A stretch of DNA of 64,000 nucleotides from Pseudoglutamicibacter cumminsii. Lineage in GTDB: Bacteria; Actinomycetota; Actinomycetes; Actinomycetales; Micrococcaceae. Positions 62,491 through 64,000 of the stretch are shown here, piece by piece. Positions within the stretch are counted from its first letter, which is position 1, and each line of letters opens with the position of its first letter. Both the position numbers and the translations under genes were made by a program. A model generated the notes under the pieces. The model did not search any database and was not told the DNA's origin. It saw only the letters and a list, made by a program, of their open reading frames with translations. The DNA is taken from positions 1,240,001-1,304,000 of the forward strand of contig NZ_JAFBCO010000001.1 in NCBI RefSeq assembly GCF_016907775.1, read 5' to 3'.

Positions 62491-62541
62491 AACATCGACC
62501 CACGGCGTAACGCGCTTGCTGCTTGGATGCCCGAGGCATAG

Positions 62542-62567
62542 ACTGTACAAAAAAACAGTCATAACAA
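62542..62567 (-). promoter_or_regulatory. Integron P2 promoter, inactive 14-bp spacing form
   Basis: TTGTTA and TACAGT boxes separated by 14 bases; the active form has three extra G residues and 17-base spacing. Hence sul1 expression relies on Pc. Confidence 0.85.
62543..62558. promoter_or_regulatory. LexA box of the intI1 promoter (E. coli type)
   Basis: CTGT-N8-ACAG (CTGTACAAAAAAACAG) just before the intI1 start, the SOS box known to control class 1 integrases. Actinobacterial LexA recognises a different sequence (GAAC-N4-GTTC type), so this box is probably silent in the host. Confidence 0.75.
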
Positions 62568-62570
62568 GCC

Positions 62571-63326
62571 ATGAAAACCGCCACTGCGCCGTTACCACCG
62601 CTGCGTTCGGTCAAGGTTCTGGACCAGTTGCGTGAGCGCATACGCTACTTGCATTATAGCTTACGAACCGAACAGGCTTATGTCCACTGGGTTCGTGCCT
62701 TCATCCGTTTCCACGGTGTGCGTCACCCGGCAACCTTGGGCAGCAGCGAAGTCGAGGCATTTCTGTCCTGGCTGGCGAACGAGCGCAAGGTTTCGGTCTC
62801 CACGCATCGTCAGGCATTGGCGGCCTTGCTGTTCTTCTACGGCAAGGTGCTGTGCACGGATCTGCCCTGGCTTCAGGAGATCGGAAGACCTCGGCCGTCG
62901 CGGCGCTTGCCGGTGGTGCTGACCCCGGATGAAGTGGTTCGCATCCTCGGTTTTCTGGAAGGCGAGCATCGTTTGTTCGCCCAGCTTCTGTATGGAACGG
63001 GCATGCGGATCAGTGAGGGTTTGCAACTGCGGGTCAAGGATCTGGATTTCGATCACGGCACGATCATCGTGCGGGAGGGCAAGGGCTCCAAGGATCGGGC
63101 CTTGATGTTACCCGAGAGCTTGGCACCCAGCCTGCGCGAGCAGCTGTCGCGTGCACGGGCATGGTGGCTGAAGGACCAGGCCGAGGGCCGCAGCGGCGTT
63201 GCGCTTCCCGACGCCCTTGAGCGGAAGTATCCGCGCGCCGGGCATTCCTGGCCGTGGTTCTGGGTTTTTGCGCAGCACACGCATTCGACCGATCCACGGA
63301 GCGGTGTCGTGCGTCGCCATCACATG
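62571..63326 (+). pseudogene. intI1: Class 1 integron integrase, 3' truncated by IS6100
   Basis: The first 252 of 337 codons of IntI1 are present and unmutated in frame. Retained are the N-terminal SAM-like DNA-binding domain, catalytic Arg146 in [11 protein letters not shown] and the Lys near 171 in [12 protein letters not shown]6100 replaces everything after RRHHM, removing His277, Arg280, His303 and the nucleophile Tyr312, so recombinase activity is lost. The frame runs 11 codons into IS6100. Residues Arg32 and His39 fit the PcW allele seen on the opposite strand. Confidence 0.96.
62658..62686 (-). promoter_or_regulatory. Pc: Integron cassette promoter Pc, weak variant PcW
   Basis: On the minus strand TGGACA (62681-62686) and TAAGCT (62658-62663) are 17 bases apart, the PcW combination, without a TGn extension before the -10. 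It lies within intI1 and points to sul1. Confidence 0.92.
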
Positions 63327-64000
63327 GGCTCTGTTGCAAAGATTGGCGGCAGTCAGAGGTAGGCTGTCGCTCTGCGCCGATCAGGCGGCTGCTGCGAAAT
63401 GGTGGTTGAGCATGCCCATGGCCTCCGTCAGCGCCGAGGGCCCAATGCCAAAAGCTCTCTCCACAAGGCGCACCTCGCCCCTGATGCCGGGCTGCAGGCA
63501 CCAGGGGCGAGCCTGTCCTTTGCGCAGGGCTCGCATGACTTCGAATCCCTTGATCGTGGCATAGGCCGTGGGGATCGATTTGAAACCGCGCACCGGCTTG
63601 ATCAGTATCTTGAGCTTTCCGTGATCGGCCTCGATCACGTTATTGAGATACTTCACCTGCCGGTGGGCCGTCTCCCGGTCCAGCTTTCCTTCGCGCTTCA
63701 ATTCGGTGATCGCTGCACCATAGCTCGGCGCTTTGTCGGTATTGAGCGTGGCAGGCTTTTCCCAGTGCTTCAGGCCTCGCAGGGCCTTGCCCAGGAACCG
63801 CTTCGCTGCCTTGGCGCTGCGGGTCGGCGACAGGTAGAAATCGATCGTGTCGCCCCGCTTGTCGACTGCCCGGTACAGGTAGGTCCACTTGCCCCGCACC
63901 TTGACGTAGGTTTCATCCAGGCGCCAGCTCGGATCAAAGCCACGCCGCCAGAACCAGCGCAGCCGCTTCTCCATCTCCGGGGCGTAGCACTGGACCCAGC
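63327..64000 (-). mobile_element. IS6100, second copy, cut by the window edge
   Basis: From the terminal GGCTCTGTTGCAAA at 63327 the sequence repeats the first copy base for base as far as I compared, in the same orientation, for 674 of 880 bases. It interrupts intI1 after codon 252. Confidence 0.95.
63381..64000 (-). CDS. tnpA: IS6100 transposase, second copy (5' end outside window)
   Basis: The C-terminal 206 residues of the IS6100 transposase, identical to those of the first copy, including the whole DDE triad. The start codon lies beyond the right edge. Confidence 0.95.
   Translation of the reverse strand, partial: WVQCYAPEMEKRLRWFWRRGFDPSWRLDETYVKVRGKWTYLYRAVDKRGDTIDFYLSPTRSAKAAKRFLGKALRGLKHWEKPATLNTDKAPSYGAAITELKREGKLDRETAHRQVKYLNNVIEADHGKLKILIKPVRGFKSIPTAYATIKGFEVMRALRKGQARPWCLQPGIRGEVRLVERAFGIGPSALTEAMGMLNHHFAAAA

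Larger units (their letters stand above)
60003..64000. mobile_element. IS6100-bracketed class 1 integron fragment (Tn610-like), right end outside window
   Basis: Order along the plus strand: complete IS6100, a 107-base tail of the integron 3'-conserved segment (60883-60989), orf5, sul1, the left part of attI1, truncated intI1, second IS6100. Both IS copies have tnpA on the minus strand, the direct-repeat layout used by IS6-family elements to move passenger genes by cointegrate formation or translocatable units. qacEdelta1 and all cassettes are missing. From memory this is the layout of Tn610 in Mycobacterium fortuitum (integrase plus sul between IS6100 copies). The flanks of the first IS copy (TCGCTGCG left, ATATCGAC right) are not a target duplication, as expected when only the whole unit was inserted. 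Confidence 0.9.

Noticed and set aside
63327..63362. Eleven-codon extension of IntI1 into IS6100 as a functional C-terminus
   Set aside because: It is the accidental read-through of the IS end, present by chance in frame; the catalytic residues are lost regardless.

Overview
The window is high-GC Actinomycetota chromosome, ending in an acquired antibiotic-resistance element. Pointers to a Micrococcales / Micrococcaceae-type host (Arthrobacter sensu lato, genus not resolvable here) are the G+C-rich codon use, frequent leaderless starts with a TAnnnT box 6-9 bases before the ATG, a flavin putrescine oxidase of the Kocuria/Rhodococcus type, an Arthrobacter-type copper amine oxidase, and a long Lhr helicase. 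This is family-level recognition by eye; no database was searched.

Layout. 2-7.8 kb: the tail of a BCCT transporter, a peptide-type ABC importer (binding protein and two permeases, no ATPase), two paralogous Q/G/Y-rich single-span membrane proteins, a MarR regulator and a DUF202 pair. 7.8-18.6 kb: an amine catabolic block. A LysR regulator diverges from gabT, putrescine oxidase, a universal stress protein, an APC permease, agmatine deiminase, an amidase-signature enzyme and a succinate-semialdehyde dehydrogenase-like enzyme. Together they can take agmatine through putrescine and GABA to succinate. 18.7-26.8 kb: a second amine module with a copper/TPQ amine oxidase, TetR and AraC regulators, another APC permease and another aldehyde dehydrogenase. 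27.1-30.1 kb: a TrpXYZ-like ABC importer. 30.3-45.5 kb: cytochrome-b-like protein, HAD phosphatase, a large secreted subtilase, ThiD, a queuosine-salvage pair (YhhQ and Tgt), a NUDIX-like gene, an OYE reductase, a class-I amidotransferase, an unknown multi-span membrane protein, DedA and an RluA-type pseudouridine synthase. 45.7-48.3 kb: a Mn/Zn ABC importer behind a DtxR/MntR-like palindrome.

48.3-57.7 kb is mostly one minus-strand gene train. It runs from a radical SAM enzyme of the MJ0619/Tes (tetraether synthase) family, through a small membrane protein, an Lgt-like protein that has lost part of the Lgt signature, two more small membrane proteins and the Lhr helicase, to an immunity-like hypothetical gene. 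The radical SAM / Lgt-like / small membrane protein set is the best candidate here for an undescribed system; I infer a lipid- or membrane-modifying role. rlmH, a GNAT gene, a PAP2 phosphatase and tRNA-Ser(CGA) follow.

From 60,003 to the end lies an IS6100-bracketed class 1 integron fragment: IS6100, orf5, sul1, a cut attI1, a truncated intI1, and a second IS6100 in the same orientation that leaves the window. The cassette array and qacEdelta1 are gone. sul1 is fused in frame to the short attI1 reading frame and sits directly behind the PcW promoter. The layout matches my recollection of Tn610 from Mycobacterium fortuitum.

CRP/GlxR-type palindromes (TGTGA-N6-TCACA, at most one mismatch) lie upstream of the copper amine oxidase/TetR pair, the second APC permease, the TrpX-like lipoprotein and the secreted protease. 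This suggests shared carbon/nitrogen control of amine and peptide use.
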